A DNA stretch of 64,000 bases from CAVVYJ01 sp963752495 (GCA_963752495.1 CAVVYJ010000002.1:372001-436000), one strand, 5' to 3'. Positions 25,634 through 35,177 are shown, counted from the first letter of the stretch. Program-made: numbers and translations. Notes: generated from the sequence alone by a model not told the origin.

Positions 25634-27340
25634 ATGCGTACCTCACAATTTTTTATTTCCACTCAAAAAGAAGCGCCAAACGACGCCGAACTTATCAGCC
25701 ATAAACTAATGGTGCGCGCAGGGCTTATTAAAAAGCTCGGTAGTGGCTTGTATAACTGGATGCCGCTCGGGCTTCGTGTGTTGCGCAAAGTGGAAAATAT
25801 CGTACGTGATGAGATGAATAAAGCCGGTGCACTAGAGTTGCTGATGCCTGCAGTGCAACCAAAAGAGCTGTGGGATGAAACTGGCCGCTGGGCGGTATTT
25901 GGCCCACAAATGCTTAAAATTAAAGACCGCCACGAGCGCGATTTTTGTTTTGGTCCCACGCATGAAGAGGTGATTACCGACATTGTGCGCCGCGAGATTA
26001 ACAGCTACAAACAATTGCCGCTCAATTTTTACCAAATCCAAACCAAATTCCGCGACGAGATTCGCCCGCGCTTTGGGGTGATGCGCGCGCGCGAGTTTTT
26101 GATGAAAGATGCCTATTCGTTTCATACCAATTTGGAATCGCTTGAAAAAACCTATGCACAAATGCATCAGGCTTACAGTAATATCTTCACAAGATTGGGC
26201 TTAAAGTTTCGTGCGGTAAAAGCAGATTCCGGCGCGATTGGTGGCGATGGTTCACAAGAGTTTCATGTGCTGGCAGATAGCGGCGAAGATGGATTGGCGT
26301 ATTGCGAAAACTCAGATTATGCCGCCAATGTGGAGTTGGCAGAGGCATTGCCAGCAGCCAATACCAGAGCGGATCCCAGCCATGCTTTAAAAGAAGTTGA
26401 AACCCCTAAGCAAACCGCCTGTGAGGATGTGGCGAAGTTGTTAGGAATCAGCATAGAGCACACGGTTAAAGCAATTGCACTCATCTCAAATGAAAAATTT
26501 TATTTAGCTTTGTTGCGCGGTGACCATAATTTAAACGAAGTGAAAACCAACAAGGTGCTCGGCGATTTTAGATTTGCGACAGAAGAGGAAATTCGTGCGA
26601 ATCTTAATTGCCCACCAGGTTTTATTGGCCCAGTGGGCGTAAGTAAAAATGTAACGGTGATTGCAGACAAAACAGTTGCCAATATGAGTGATTTTGTGTG
26701 TGGTGCGAACAAGCCGAAGTATCACCTGAGTGGGGTGAATTTTGGTCGTGATTTGCCAGATCCTAGCGCAGTGGCAGATATTCGCAATGTGGTGGAGGGA
26801 GATGCCAGCCCGGATGGCAAAGGAAAATTAAGCCTTTGTCGCGGTATTGAGGTTGGGCATATTTTTCAGTTGCGCACAAAGTATTCACAAGCTATGAATG
26901 CAACATTTTTGGATGAAAACGGCCAGTCTCAGGTGATGGAAATGGGTTGTTATGGCATCGGCGTGTCGCGCATAGTGGGCGCTGCCATTGAGCAAGGCAA
27001 TGATGAAAAAGGTATTATTTTTCCAACAAGTATGGCGCCATTCGAAGTGGTGATTTGCCCGATTGGCATGGATAAAAGTGAGCAAGTTAAACAAACGGCG
27101 AATCAACTCTACGCAGATTTACTCAAAGCAGGTGTGGATGTGCTTTTAGACGACCGTGGTGAGCGTCCTGGCGTCATGTTTGCAGAGAGCGATTTAATGG
27201 GCATTCCTTACCGCATTGTTGTGGGAGAGCGTGGTTTGGCTGAGAATAAAGTGGAATGCAAGGCCAGAAGCGAATTGGAGGCACAGAATTTGCTTTTATC
27301 GGATGTGGTGAATTTTGTAAAAACTAAATTGAATGTTTAA
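25634..27340 (+). CDS. proS: Prolyl-tRNA synthetase (bacterial type with editing domain)
   Basis: Charges tRNA-Pro. The protein has 568 residues. Class II motif 1 is in GLYNWMPLGLRVLRKV, motif 2 around FRDEIRPRFGVMRAREFLMKD (split across residues 135-156) and motif 3 in MGCYGIGVSRIVGAA. A YbaK-type editing insertion occupies about residues 235-380. The C-terminal anticodon domain includes DDRGERPGVMFAESDL. This is the complete bacterial form. The lytic transglycosylase gene starts inside or just after its stop. Confidence 0.97.
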   Translation: MRTSQFFISTQKEAPNDAELISHKLMVRAGLIKKLGSGLYNWMPLGLRVLRKVENIVRDEMNKAGALELLMPAVQPKELWDETGRWAVFGPQMLKIKDRHERDFCFGPTHEEVITDIVRREINSYKQLPLNFYQIQTKFRDEIRPRFGVMRAREFLMKDAYSFHTNLESLEKTYAQMHQAYSNIFTRLGLKFRAVKADSGAIGGDGSQEFHVLADSGEDGLAYCENSDYAANVELAEALPAANTRADPSHALKEVETPKQTACEDVAKLLGISIEHTVKAIALISNEKFYLALLRGDHNLNEVKTNKVLGDFRFATEEEIRANLNCPPGFIGPVGVSKNVTVIADKTVANMSDFVCGANKPKYHLSGVNFGRDLPDPSAVADIRNVVEGDASPDGKGKLSLCRGIEVGHIFQLRTKYSQAMNATFLDENGQSQVMEMGCYGIGVSRIVGAAIEQGNDEKGIIFPTSMAPFEVVICPIGMDKSEQVKQTANQLYADLLKAGVDVLLDDRGERPGVMFAESDLMGIPYRIVVGERGLAENKVECKARSELEAQNLLLSDVVNFVKTKLNV

Positions 27341-27955
27341 TAATTTCTTAATTAAGACTTTGATGTATGGCTTTTGCTATGCATGGCATCTATATGCCAT
27401 GCGGGTAACCAGCGAGAAGAGCCGCTATCCAATAGCGTGAAATCGATGATGCAAAAATCCATTAGCGATTTAGCTGCGCCAAGATTAATGTTTGCAAGTG
27501 AACAAGATGGGCAGGTATGGTTACAAGAAATGTCACTTCGACTTCAGAAACGAATCCCTGATAAAACCTATCGAGAAGATTTTTTGCGTAGCGTGCATTA
27601 TGAGGCAACGCGTGCAGGGTTAGACCCGCAATTGGTGTTAGGACTCATTCAAGTTGAAAGTGGTTTTAAAAAGTATGCGGTGTCATCCGTGGGTGCGCGT
27701 GGTTATATGCAGGTGATGCCTTTTTGGGTGAAAAGTATTGGTGCAAATGATCATAATTTGTTCCATTTGCGGCTTAATTTGCGATACGGGTGCACCATTT
27801 TGCGGCATTATTTAGATATCGAACGTGGTGATTTATACCGTGCACTGGGGCGCTATAACGGCAGTTTAGGTAAGCCGCAATACCCCACACTGGTGGTGGG
27901 TGCGTGGCGTAAACACTGGAGTTACGGCAATATTACGACCGCACAAAACGGTTAA
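27333..27955 (+). CDS. Lytic murein transglycosylase (SLT domain), probably frameshifted in the signal peptide
   Basis: Periplasmic peptidoglycan lyase. The catalytic Glu lies in IQVESGFKKYAVSSVGARG, followed by GYMQVMPFWV and, later, ALGRYNGSLGKPQYP, all typical of the Slt family. The long frame opens only at a TTG at 27374. An ATG at 27333, overlapping the proS stop, begins MFNNFLIKTLMYGF. One extra T in the T4 run at 27372-27375 would join it to LLCMASICHA before GNQREE, a good signal peptide. The mature domain is intact. Confidence 0.85.
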
Positions 27956-28157
27956 TTCACATTTCAATTCTTCAGTTTCAAATTTTCTTACCTGTAAAAA
28001 AATTCTTGCATAATGCACCAAAATGGGCATAACATGCATCGTCAAATTGATTTTACTGGGTAGAACAATCGTTTTGCTAAGTAATCATCTCTGACTGTAA
28101 TTCTCAATAACATTATTTTTATAAGAGTTTTGCTTTTTTTTAACAGGGAGATAAAGT

Positions 28158-28661
28158 ATGTCGAAGTTAACAGCTTTAGCAGTAAGTATTGCAGTTTTGG
28201 GTGGCATTTGGGCTTTTTTAGCACTTAATCCACTTGCAGGTGTAGCGCTAGTTTGGGTGGGCTTCATCGCTTGGGGTTGTTATTTCCACACAGGAGGCGA
28301 CACCGCAGCTTTACAAAAAACCATTGCAGGCATGAGTTTTGGTGCAGTAATGGCCGGTATCGCGCTTTACTTGGTAAGTTCTGGCACACTGGGTGGTTTG
28401 GGTGCTTTGGCTGCTCCAGTGATTATCGCAATCACCGTATTTCCACTTGTCATCGTTGCTGGAATGAACTTGCTCTCTGTTGTCCCGGCTAATGTTTATG
28501 GCTATGCAGCTACAGCAGGACTTGCACTTACAGCAGGCACTGCTGGCAATGCAACCATGATGGACATGAGCAATCCTGTTCTTTTGGTCATTGTTTCGAC
28601 CATTCTTGGTGCTGTGTTCGGCATGGTATCTGGAAAAGTTGCTGGCGCTTTAGGCAAATAA
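28158..28661 (+). CDS. DUF1097 family inner-membrane protein
   Basis: Integral membrane protein of 167 residues with about five hydrophobic segments (6-26, 28-45, 58-78, 83-108, 135-160). The GFIAWGCYFHTGG stretch near residue 37 is characteristic of DUF1097 (E. coli YcdZ type). The function is unknown; relatives are sometimes considered channel- or transporter-like. GGGAG lies 8 nt upstream of the ATG. It is a single-gene unit with its own terminator. The 200 bp before it are AT-rich and show no other gene. Confidence 0.85.
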   Translation: MSKLTALAVSIAVLGGIWAFLALNPLAGVALVWVGFIAWGCYFHTGGDTAALQKTIAGMSFGAVMAGIALYLVSSGTLGGLGALAAPVIIAITVFPLVIVAGMNLLSVVPANVYGYAATAGLALTAGTAGNATMMDMSNPVLLVIVSTILGAVFGMVSGKVAGALGK

Positions 28662-28680
28662 GTATTTTTAAGTTGTTAAA

Positions 28681-28707
28681 AAACCGCGCCCAGTGCGCGG
28701 TTTTTTT
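28681..28707. terminator. Rho-independent terminator, probably bidirectional
   Basis: CCGCGC (28684-28689) pairs with GCGCGG (28695-28700), flanked by A6 on the left and T7 on the right. It separates the DUF1097 gene from the convergent beta-propeller gene. Confidence 0.9.
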
Positions 28708-28721
28708 ATTATATGGGTTTG

Positions 28722-29609
28722 TTATTTGAACAGTTTAAACCCGTAGTAGCTACCAAATTCGCCTTCGCTTTCGTTGTAAACAAACAGCATATCATTGGCA
28801 TACCCTAATCCATTGTAATGATTTTTTGCGCGAAGTTTTAAGTCCTGTGGCAACGCACATTTCGCAACAAATTTTCCAGCGAGATCAAACACCAATGCGG
28901 CCTTATGGTCGATATCCAAAAGCACAAGCTCTTCACCTTTTATGCCAGTATAGGCCACAAAACTATCGCTTACATCATCAAATAAGGCGCCGGCTTTAGC
29001 GAGGTCCAAGGCAATTTCGCCTACTGGCTCGCGCTTGGCTGGATCTACAATCAGCACCTTGTTGCTTCGGCTTTGCTTGGCGAAATAGCGTTTGTTCTCT
29101 GCATCGTAGGTTGGCATGGTGGCTTGATCGCCAAACGCCGGGTTAAATTGCATAATCTCGTCTGAGGTGTCTTTAATTTCACCAGTTTCAGCGGTATGTA
29201 ATGCATATATGCCAGTGTTAGGCGCAAAACCAACCGCACTTGAGATATTGTAGGTAATCGTTTCGATTTTAGAGGTGTTTGGATTGTAGTAAATTGAGCG
29301 GTTGTCAAAGCCCGGTTTAGCAGAGTTGAGATATTTACCCTCCGAATTATAGGCATGCACTTCGGATTTTGATATGGGAGCCTCAGTTTCGCTTCCCATA
29401 GGTGCAAGACCACCATCTGCAATATAGTAGTGTTTTAATCCGGGGAAATAGGCAACCGTCATAGGGCGTGTGCTAGGTGCTTTAGCCATGGCGATTTTAA
29501 TGCCTAGGCTCGCTTCAGGTAGCACTTGCGCCTGCAGTGCGGTAGAAAGAAAAACTGTGCTCATAAAAAAAATATTAGTAGTGATGGAAGCTAGTCGGTT
29601 TTTATACAA
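28722..29609 (-). CDS. Secreted protein, probable beta-propeller
   Basis: Protein of 295 residues with a signal peptide (cleavage near ALQAQV). Repeated strand-rich units (YYIADGGLAP, VHAYNSEGKYL, IYALHTAETGEI, VLIVDPAKREPVGEIALDL, LVLLDIDHKAALVFDLAGKF) suggest a YncE/NHL-type propeller. No enzymatic motif is visible. I do not recognise a specific family. It is downstream of queA on the same strand with a 38-nt gap, possibly co-transcribed. Confidence 0.65.
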   Translation of the reverse strand: MYKNRLASITTNIFFMSTVFLSTALQAQVLPEASLGIKIAMAKAPSTRPMTVAYFPGLKHYYIADGGLAPMGSETEAPISKSEVHAYNSEGKYLNSAKPGFDNRSIYYNPNTSKIETITYNISSAVGFAPNTGIYALHTAETGEIKDTSDEIMQFNPAFGDQATMPTYDAENKRYFAKQSRSNKVLIVDPAKREPVGEIALDLAKAGALFDDVSDSFVAYTGIKGEELVLLDIDHKAALVFDLAGKFVAKCALPQDLKLRAKNHYNGLGYANDMLFVYNESEGEFGSYYGFKLFK

Positions 29610-29647
29610 TTTGGTTATTCCTAAGTAATATTGTCACAACGTTTGGT

Positions 29648-30751
29648 TTAGTCTTTATGTTGACTGGTTTGTTCATTTTTGGCCATCTCATTTTTTTCGA
29701 GCAGCATGGCGTCACCATAACTAAAAAAGCGATACTCTGCGCTAATGGCATGTTGGTACGCTCGCTTTATATTATCAAATCCAGCAAAAGCCGACACTAG
29801 CATGAGTAGCGTACTTTTGGGTAGGTGAAAGTTGGTGATTAGTTTATCTACTATTTTAAATTCAAAACCAGGTGTGATAAATATATGGGTTTCTCCTGCG
29901 CCAGAGAGCTTGTGGATGTTGGTTCCCAGGGCACTTGCTTTTGAATTTTCAGCGCCACGCTGTGCGGCGCTTTCTAGCGCGCGCAAAACGGTTGTTCCTA
30001 CAGCGACAATTTTTCCGCCACTCGCATGCGTATTTTGAATTAAGGATTCGGTTTCAGTGGGAATCACATAAAGTTCACTGTGCATTTTATGTTCTGCGAT
30101 ATTTTCCACTTTAACTGGCTGAAACGTACCTGCGCCGACATGAAGTGTCACGTAGGCAATTTTCACTCCCTTTTCTTTGAGTGTATTTAACATTGCTTCA
30201 TCAAAGTGTAACCCTGCAGTAGGTGCGGCTATAGCGCCTGCATGTTTTGCGTATACCGTTTGATAGCGTGCTTCGTCTTGGGCTTCGGCTTTGTGATAGA
30301 TATAAGGCGGCAAAGGTAGCTGCCCATGTTCCTCAAGCAGCTTGAGAATTGATACATCATTGTGAAACTTTAGGTGAAACAAATCATCGCTACGACCAGT
30401 TACTTCTACCCTGATGTTTTTGGCAAGCGTTAAAAAACTACCAATCTTTGGTGATCGCGAGGCGCGCACATGAGCAATGGCGTCATGCTCATTTAGCACC
30501 CGCTCGATCAGCACCTCAACCGCACCGCCAGTCGCTTTGTTGCCAAACAGACGCGCCTTGATGACGCGGGTATCGTTAAATATCAGCAGATCACCTTTCG
30601 CTAAAAAGTGAGGTAGGTTTATAAATTGCTCGTCATGTAATTGACCAGTTGCGCTGGTTAAATGTAACAGCCTGCTTGCGCTTCGCTGTCCAGCTGGGTG
30701 TTGGGCAATTAGATGCTCAGGAAGATGGAAATCAAAATCTTTGGTTAGCAT
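29648..30751 (-). CDS. queA: S-adenosylmethionine:tRNA ribosyltransferase-isomerase
   Basis: Transfers and isomerises the ribosyl group of SAM to make epoxyqueuosine in tRNA wobble position 34. The protein has 367 residues. Typical segments are FDFHLPEHLIAQHPAGQRSA, FNDTRVIKARLFG, GQLPLPPYI, AAPTAGLHFDEAML, THIFITPGFEFKIVD and TNFHLPKSTLLMLVSAFAG. The upstream tRNA-Leu gene is divergent. No other queuosine gene is in the window. Confidence 0.96.
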   Translation of the reverse strand: MLTKDFDFHLPEHLIAQHPAGQRSASRLLHLTSATGQLHDEQFINLPHFLAKGDLLIFNDTRVIKARLFGNKATGGAVEVLIERVLNEHDAIAHVRASRSPKIGSFLTLAKNIRVEVTGRSDDLFHLKFHNDVSILKLLEEHGQLPLPPYIYHKAEAQDEARYQTVYAKHAGAIAAPTAGLHFDEAMLNTLKEKGVKIAYVTLHVGAGTFQPVKVENIAEHKMHSELYVIPTETESLIQNTHASGGKIVAVGTTVLRALESAAQRGAENSKASALGTNIHKLSGAGETHIFITPGFEFKIVDKLITNFHLPKSTLLMLVSAFAGFDNIKRAYQHAISAEYRFFSYGDAMLLEKNEMAKNEQTSQHKD

Positions 30752-30847
30752 AAATCTTTGGTGTTTTAAAAAACTGGGGTTCGCATAAATCGAAGAGCTT
30801 GCTATAATAGCGTTGTTGCAATTATACAGTAATGTATTTTCCCAAAA

Positions 30848-30932
30848 GCCCGGGTGGCGGAATTGGTAGACGCACGGGACTCAAAATCCCGCGCAGCAAT
30901 GCGTGCCGGTTCGATTCCGGCCCCGGGCACCA
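30848..30932 (+). tRNA. tRNA-Leu (anticodon CAA)
   Basis: An 85-nt class II tRNA. The acceptor stem GCCCGGG (30848-30854) pairs with CCCGGGC (30922-30928), followed by discriminator A and an encoded CCA (30930-30932). The anticodon stem CGGGA/TCCCG encloses loop CTCAAAA, giving anticodon CAA (reads UUG). A variable arm and the T-loop GGTTCGATTCC are present. Confidence 0.97.
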
Positions 30933-31004
30933 CCTTCTAGCAAGTATGAGCATCTGTTTCAAACTTGCATCTGAATTGTAACTAGAGTGTTACATTTTCT
31001 TGAA

Positions 31005-31041
31005 CAACACCAAAAATTATGATAACTTGTCATTGGTGTTG
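31005..31041 (+). repeat. Inverted repeat between tRNA-Leu and the DUF2244 gene
   Basis: CAACACCAA (31005-31013) pairs perfectly with TTGGTGTTG (31033-31041) across a 19-nt AT-rich loop. No T tract follows, so it is a weak terminator or an operator for the DUF2244 gene 40 bp downstream. Confidence 0.35.
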
Positions 31042-31081
31042 ATTTGCCTCAATAAATGGATATCGAATGTGTGGCAGATAA

Positions 31082-31546
31082 TTGGCGTTGCTAAATCCAG
31101 ATTTTAAAATAACAGTACGGTCAAACAACTCGTTGTCAGTAGCTAATACGATTAAGTTGGTATGTGCACTGGCTTTGATTTCGATGGTTGTCGGGTTAGG
31201 TTTCGCGCTTGCAGGGGCGTGGATGGTGTTGCCGTTTGCGGGGTTAGAAATAGCGGCTATAGCTTACGCTTTTTATTACATTACGCTTCGCTCGGGCGAT
31301 TTTGAAAGCATCTCGATAGAAGGCGATCGGGTTGTTGTTGAAAAGCATGGATATAAAAAATCCGTCGAAGTGGTTTTTCAGCGATATTGGGCACAAGTAA
31401 ACATGCGTGAGCAACTAAATGGCAGCAATGCACTTTTTATTGGCTCACATGGTAAAGAGGTGGAGTTCGGTCGTGGTTTTATGACTGATGAACAGCGTGT
31501 CGAATTGGCGCGTGAGCTTAAGTTGAAACTAAAAAATATTAATTAA
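31082..31546 (+). CDS. DUF2244 family membrane protein
   Basis: Protein of 154 residues. Two transmembrane helices at about 25-45 and 49-68 are followed by a soluble domain (FESISIEGDRVVVEKHG and the C-terminal ELARELKLKL). This layout matches DUF2244, which often lies just upstream of cytochrome oxidase genes and is suspected, not shown, to help respiration. The TTG start at 31082 is the only early start with conserved-looking sequence; no strong ribosome site. coxB follows after 24 nt, so it is probably the first gene of the cox unit. Confidence 0.8.
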   Translation: MALLNPDFKITVRSNNSLSVANTIKLVCALALISMVVGLGFALAGAWMVLPFAGLEIAAIAYAFYYITLRSGDFESISIEGDRVVVEKHGYKKSVEVVFQRYWAQVNMREQLNGSNALFIGSHGKEVEFGRGFMTDEQRVELARELKLKLKNIN

Positions 31547-31570
31547 AACTTGATTTTTGGGGTGAGTGAT

Positions 31571-32737
31571 ATGCAAGTGTTTAAAAAGATTGGGTTAGGC
31601 CTAGCGGTAATGCTTGCTTCGCTCAGCGCGTATGCGGATTATAGTTGGAACTTTCCTGAGCCAGTAACGCCAATGGCCCTAGATACATTGCATGTGCATA
31701 ACAAGTTTATGCTGATTACTGCAATTATCTTCTTTGCAGTTTTGGCAATCATGATTTACTCAATTATTAAGCATCGCAAAAGCAAGGGTTATAAAGCCGT
31801 TGCTGATAAAACCCCATCAACCGCAGTAGAAATTTTCTGGACATTAATCCCGTTTGTAATATTGTTGCTTATTGACTTCGTCATTATGGGCATTCCGGCT
31901 TATCACAGCGTGGTGATGATGGAAGATACGCGTGACAAAGCAACTATGGTAATTAAGGTCACGGGTTCGCAATGGCGCTGGCAATATGAATATCTCGATG
32001 GTGATGCTCAGGGCATTAAGTTTGTAAGCAATTTGACAACTAACGACAAACAACTGCATAACCAAGAAGAAAAAGGTGAGAACTACTTGCTTGAGGTGGA
32101 TAATCCTCTGGTGTTACCAGTAGGTGAAAAAGTACGTATTTTGATGACAGCTAGCGATGTGTTACACAACTGGTGGGTGCCGCAATTTGGTTCATCACGT
32201 GTTGCTGTACCAGGCTTTATCCGCGAAACTTGGGTGCAGGTTGAAAAGCCGGGAACATATCGTGGCCAATGTAAGGAATTGTGTGGCAAGGGCCATGGTT
32301 ACATGCCTGTGGTGGTAAATGCAGTGCCGATGGAAGAGTATAAGACATGGGTGGCAGCTAAAAAAGAAGAGCAGGCAAAGGCTGCTGCTGGTGCGGACAA
32401 GGAATGGACTAAAGAAGATTTGATGGCTGAAGGTAAAGGTGTTTACGAGAAGAACTGCGCAGTATGTCATCAGGTGACGGGTGCTGGCTTACCGCCCGCC
32501 TTCCCTGCATTGACAGGCAGCAAAGTAACTACAAGTCCAATTTTTGGTGCTGACGGTAAATATCTGCCTGATAGCCATATGGATCGAGTCTTGAACGGTA
32601 AGAATGTGATGCCGGCATGGAAAGCAACACTAAATGACACAGAAATTGCTGCTGTAATAACATACGAGCGTAACGCGCTTGGTAATAGCGTGGGAGATGT
32701 GGTGCAGCCCGCCCAAGTGAAGGCTGCAAGACAATAG
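31571..32737 (+). CDS. coxB: Cytochrome c oxidase subunit II with fused cytochrome c domain
   Basis: Receives electrons and passes them to subunit I. The protein has 388 residues: signal peptide (to about 23), two membrane helices (about 46-66 and 90-110), and a CuA cupredoxin domain with His199, Cys234, Cys238, His242 and Met245 (CKELCGKGHGYM). A C-terminal class I cytochrome c with CAVCH (296-300) and a distal Met in NVMPAWK marks it as caa3-type. The ATG at 31571 has GGGGTGAG upstream; a TTG 21 nt earlier is less likely. Confidence 0.96.
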   Translation: MQVFKKIGLGLAVMLASLSAYADYSWNFPEPVTPMALDTLHVHNKFMLITAIIFFAVLAIMIYSIIKHRKSKGYKAVADKTPSTAVEIFWTLIPFVILLLIDFVIMGIPAYHSVVMMEDTRDKATMVIKVTGSQWRWQYEYLDGDAQGIKFVSNLTTNDKQLHNQEEKGENYLLEVDNPLVLPVGEKVRILMTASDVLHNWWVPQFGSSRVAVPGFIRETWVQVEKPGTYRGQCKELCGKGHGYMPVVVNAVPMEEYKTWVAAKKEEQAKAAAGADKEWTKEDLMAEGKGVYEKNCAVCHQVTGAGLPPAFPALTGSKVTTSPIFGADGKYLPDSHMDRVLNGKNVMPAWKATLNDTEIAAVITYERNALGNSVGDVVQPAQVKAARQ

Positions 32738-32802
32738 CGATTTGAAATTTATTCAGTAATACCTTTGGTTAGATTATTAGGGTTAGTAATTAGGAGATTA
32801 AA

Positions 32803-34395
32803 ATGAGTACAACAACAGTAGCGCATCATGAAGAACATCATGATCACCCAAGTGGAATTATGCGTTGGTTAACAACGACTAACCATAAAGATATCGGCAC
32901 CATGTATCTGACTTTCTCATTGGTTATGTTTTTGGTCGGTGGCGCGATGATTTTGGGTATTCGTGCTGAATTGTTTAAACCAGGTTTGCAATTAATGAAT
33001 CCTGATTTTTTCAATCAGTTGATTGGTGTTCATGCGTTGATTATGATTTTTGCTGCATTAATGCCGGCTGCTACTGGTTTTGCTAACTGGATGATTCCAC
33101 TTCAAATCGGGGCGCCAGATATGGCGCTACCTCGTTTGAATAACTGGGGCTTTTGGTTGTTGCCTCCTGCCGCGATACTTTTAACATTACCGTTTACACT
33201 GGCGATGTTTGGTATAGGAGATGGTGCGCTGGCTACGGGCTGGACATTCTATCCACCGCTTTCAATACAAGGTGGTATCGGCGTAGATTTTGCGATTTTC
33301 TCGGTTCACTTGCTCGGCATTTCATCTGTGTTAGGTTCTATCAATATTATTGTGACGTTGTTTAATATGCGAGCACCTGGCATGACTTTGATGAAAATGC
33401 CTTTGTTTGCATGGGGTTGGTTGATAACAGCCTTTTTGTTAGTCGCTACAATTCCAGTGTTAGCTGGTGCGGTAACTATGCTGTTGACGGATCGTCATTT
33501 CGGCACACACTTTTTTGATGCTGCTGGTGGTGGTGACCCAATCTTGTTCCAGCACTTGTTCTGGTTTTTTGGGCATCCAGAGGTTTATATTCTATTGTTG
33601 CCTGTATGGGGTTTTATTCCACAAATCTTGCAAACGTTCTCACGTAAACCAATGTATGGCTACAAGGCCCAAGTTTACTCTTTGTGGGGTATTGGTGCAT
33701 TGTCAGTTGTGGTTTGGGCGCATCACTTCTTTACAGCGGGTATGCCAGTGCCAGCACTGTTGTACTTCATGTACAGCACAATGGCGATTTCATTGCCTCT
33801 CGCAGTGTTGTTCTTTTGCTGGATTAAAACAATGTGGCGCGGTTCTATGAGCTTCGAAACACCTATGTTATTTGCGGTGGGCTGGATTATCTTGTTTGGT
33901 ATTGGTGGTTTAACAGGCTTGGTGCTTGCGGACGTGGCGGCTGATGCGCAATACCATAATAGCTATTTTGTGGTTGCGCACTTCCACTTCACACTGTTTG
34001 CTGGCGGCATTATGGGCATTATGGCAGGCGTGTACTACTGGTTGCCAAAAATGACAGGTCATATGTATAACGAGAAGCTTGGTAAGCTACATTTCTGGCT
34101 GACGGCAATTTCGTTCAACATGACGTTTATTCCACAATTCTTCTTAGGTCTTGCTGGTATGCCACGCCGTATTCCTGACTATGCGCTGCAATTTGCTGAA
34201 TTTAATATGATTTCTTCAATATCTGCATTCGTGCTTGGCTTGTCACAGCTCTTATTTGTATACAACATTATTAGCTGTATCAGGGGTGGTCAGAAAGCAA
34301 CGGATAAGGTTTGGGAAGGCGCAGTTGGTTTGGAATGGACGTTATCGTCGCCACCTCCTTATCATAGCTTTAATGAACAGCCTGTAATTAAATAA
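32803..34395 (+). CDS. ctaD: Cytochrome c oxidase subunit I
   Basis: Catalytic subunit with heme a and the heme a3/CuB site. The protein has 530 residues and 12 predicted helices. Metal ligands are recognisable: the low-spin heme His in IGVHALIMIF, the CuB/Tyr loop WFFGHPEVYILLLP (crosslinked His-Tyr and K-channel entry), HHFFTAGMP, and the VVAHFHFTLF pair. It is preceded by a TAGGAG ribosome site. This is an aa3-type A-family oxidase: the XGHPEVYI motif carries Glu. Confidence 0.97.
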   Translation: MSTTTVAHHEEHHDHPSGIMRWLTTTNHKDIGTMYLTFSLVMFLVGGAMILGIRAELFKPGLQLMNPDFFNQLIGVHALIMIFAALMPAATGFANWMIPLQIGAPDMALPRLNNWGFWLLPPAAILLTLPFTLAMFGIGDGALATGWTFYPPLSIQGGIGVDFAIFSVHLLGISSVLGSINIIVTLFNMRAPGMTLMKMPLFAWGWLITAFLLVATIPVLAGAVTMLLTDRHFGTHFFDAAGGGDPILFQHLFWFFGHPEVYILLLPVWGFIPQILQTFSRKPMYGYKAQVYSLWGIGALSVVVWAHHFFTAGMPVPALLYFMYSTMAISLPLAVLFFCWIKTMWRGSMSFETPMLFAVGWIILFGIGGLTGLVLADVAADAQYHNSYFVVAHFHFTLFAGGIMGIMAGVYYWLPKMTGHMYNEKLGKLHFWLTAISFNMTFIPQFFLGLAGMPRRIPDYALQFAEFNMISSISAFVLGLSQLLFVYNIISCIRGGQKATDKVWEGAVGLEWTLSSPPPYHSFNEQPVIK

Positions 34396-34406
34396 CTAAA
34401 GGTAGT

Positions 34407-34434
34407 ACGGAACTTGGCTTATACCAAGTTCCGT
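34407..34434 (+). promoter_or_regulatory. Strong hairpin inside the cox operon
   Basis: ACGGAACTTGG (34407-34417) pairs perfectly with CCAAGTTCCGT (34424-34434) across a 6-nt loop. It is followed by TTATAA rather than a long T tract and ends 6 nt before the ATG of the small assembly gene. It could attenuate transcription after ctaD or stabilise or process the mRNA to set subunit ratios. Confidence 0.55.
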
Positions 34435-34440
34435 TTATAA

Positions 34441-34554
34441 ATGGATAATCAAGAAGAGAATCGACGGGCAAGAAGCAAGAAAATTGCTTTGGTTTTGGGG
34501 TTAGTGGCAATAGTGGTATATGTCGCATCGATGTTTACAATATGGCAACACTAG
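34441..34554 (+). CDS. Cytochrome oxidase small assembly protein
   Basis: A 37-residue protein, MDNQEENRRARSKKIALVLG..., with a charged N-terminus and one membrane helix (about 15-34). It matches in size, position and layout the small assembly proteins found between ctaD and ctaG in betaproteobacterial cox operons. Its stop overlaps the ctaG start by 13 nt, so translation is coupled. The ribosome site probably lies within or just after the hairpin upstream. Confidence 0.75.
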   Translation: MDNQEENRRARSKKIALVLGLVAIVVYVASMFTIWQH

Positions 34555-35132
34555 ACGAAGATAGCAACACAAAAGAAAATGATGTTTCGTCAGCTGATAG
34601 TCTGCAGCAGCAGAGACAAAAGGCGAATAAAAAGCTTGGGTTAAAGTTGGTATGGATAGTTGTAGGTTCGCTATTGTTTGCTTTTGCGCTGGTGCCGTTA
34701 TATGACGTTCTGTGTAGCATTACTGGGCTAAATGGAAAAACAGAAAATGTTGCATCTTCTGCGGCCAAGACGAAAGTAGATGAAAGTAGGTTAGTAACGG
34801 TACAGTTTGTGGCCGCTGTGATGCCTGGTTTAGGTTGGAATTTTTACCCAAAACAAAATAGTGTGACCTTGCATCCAGGCCAGATTGAAACGGTGATATT
34901 TGAAGTTAAGAATATTACTAGTGAAACGATTGCAGGGCAGGCAATACCAAGCGTAACGCCAGGTAAAGCCTCGACTTACTTGAAGAAAATTGAATGTTTT
35001 TGTTTTATCAGGCAAGAGCTGAAGCCGGGTGAAGTGAAAGAAATGCCGCTGAGATTTTATGTAAGTCCGGAATTGCCGCAAGATGTAAAAGAGATGACAT
35101 TGTCGTATTCTTTTTTTAAAGCAGTGAAGTAA
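34542..35132 (+). CDS. ctaG: Cytochrome c oxidase assembly protein CtaG/Cox11
   Basis: Copper chaperone that delivers CuB to subunit I. The protein has 196 residues: a Gln-rich cytoplasmic N-terminus, a single membrane helix (about 34-53) and a periplasmic Ig-like domain. The copper-binding motif is KIECFCF near residue 149, with the usual ENVASSAAKTK and VMPGLGWNFYPKQ segments. It overlaps the small assembly gene and is followed by coxC after 45 nt. Confidence 0.95.
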   Translation: MATLDEDSNTKENDVSSADSLQQQRQKANKKLGLKLVWIVVGSLLFAFALVPLYDVLCSITGLNGKTENVASSAAKTKVDESRLVTVQFVAAVMPGLGWNFYPKQNSVTLHPGQIETVIFEVKNITSETIAGQAIPSVTPGKASTYLKKIECFCFIRQELKPGEVKEMPLRFYVSPELPQDVKEMTLSYSFFKAVK

Positions 35133-35177
35133 TAAATTTTAATAACTAAATTAATTGGTGAGCTTGGGAGTTAATGT

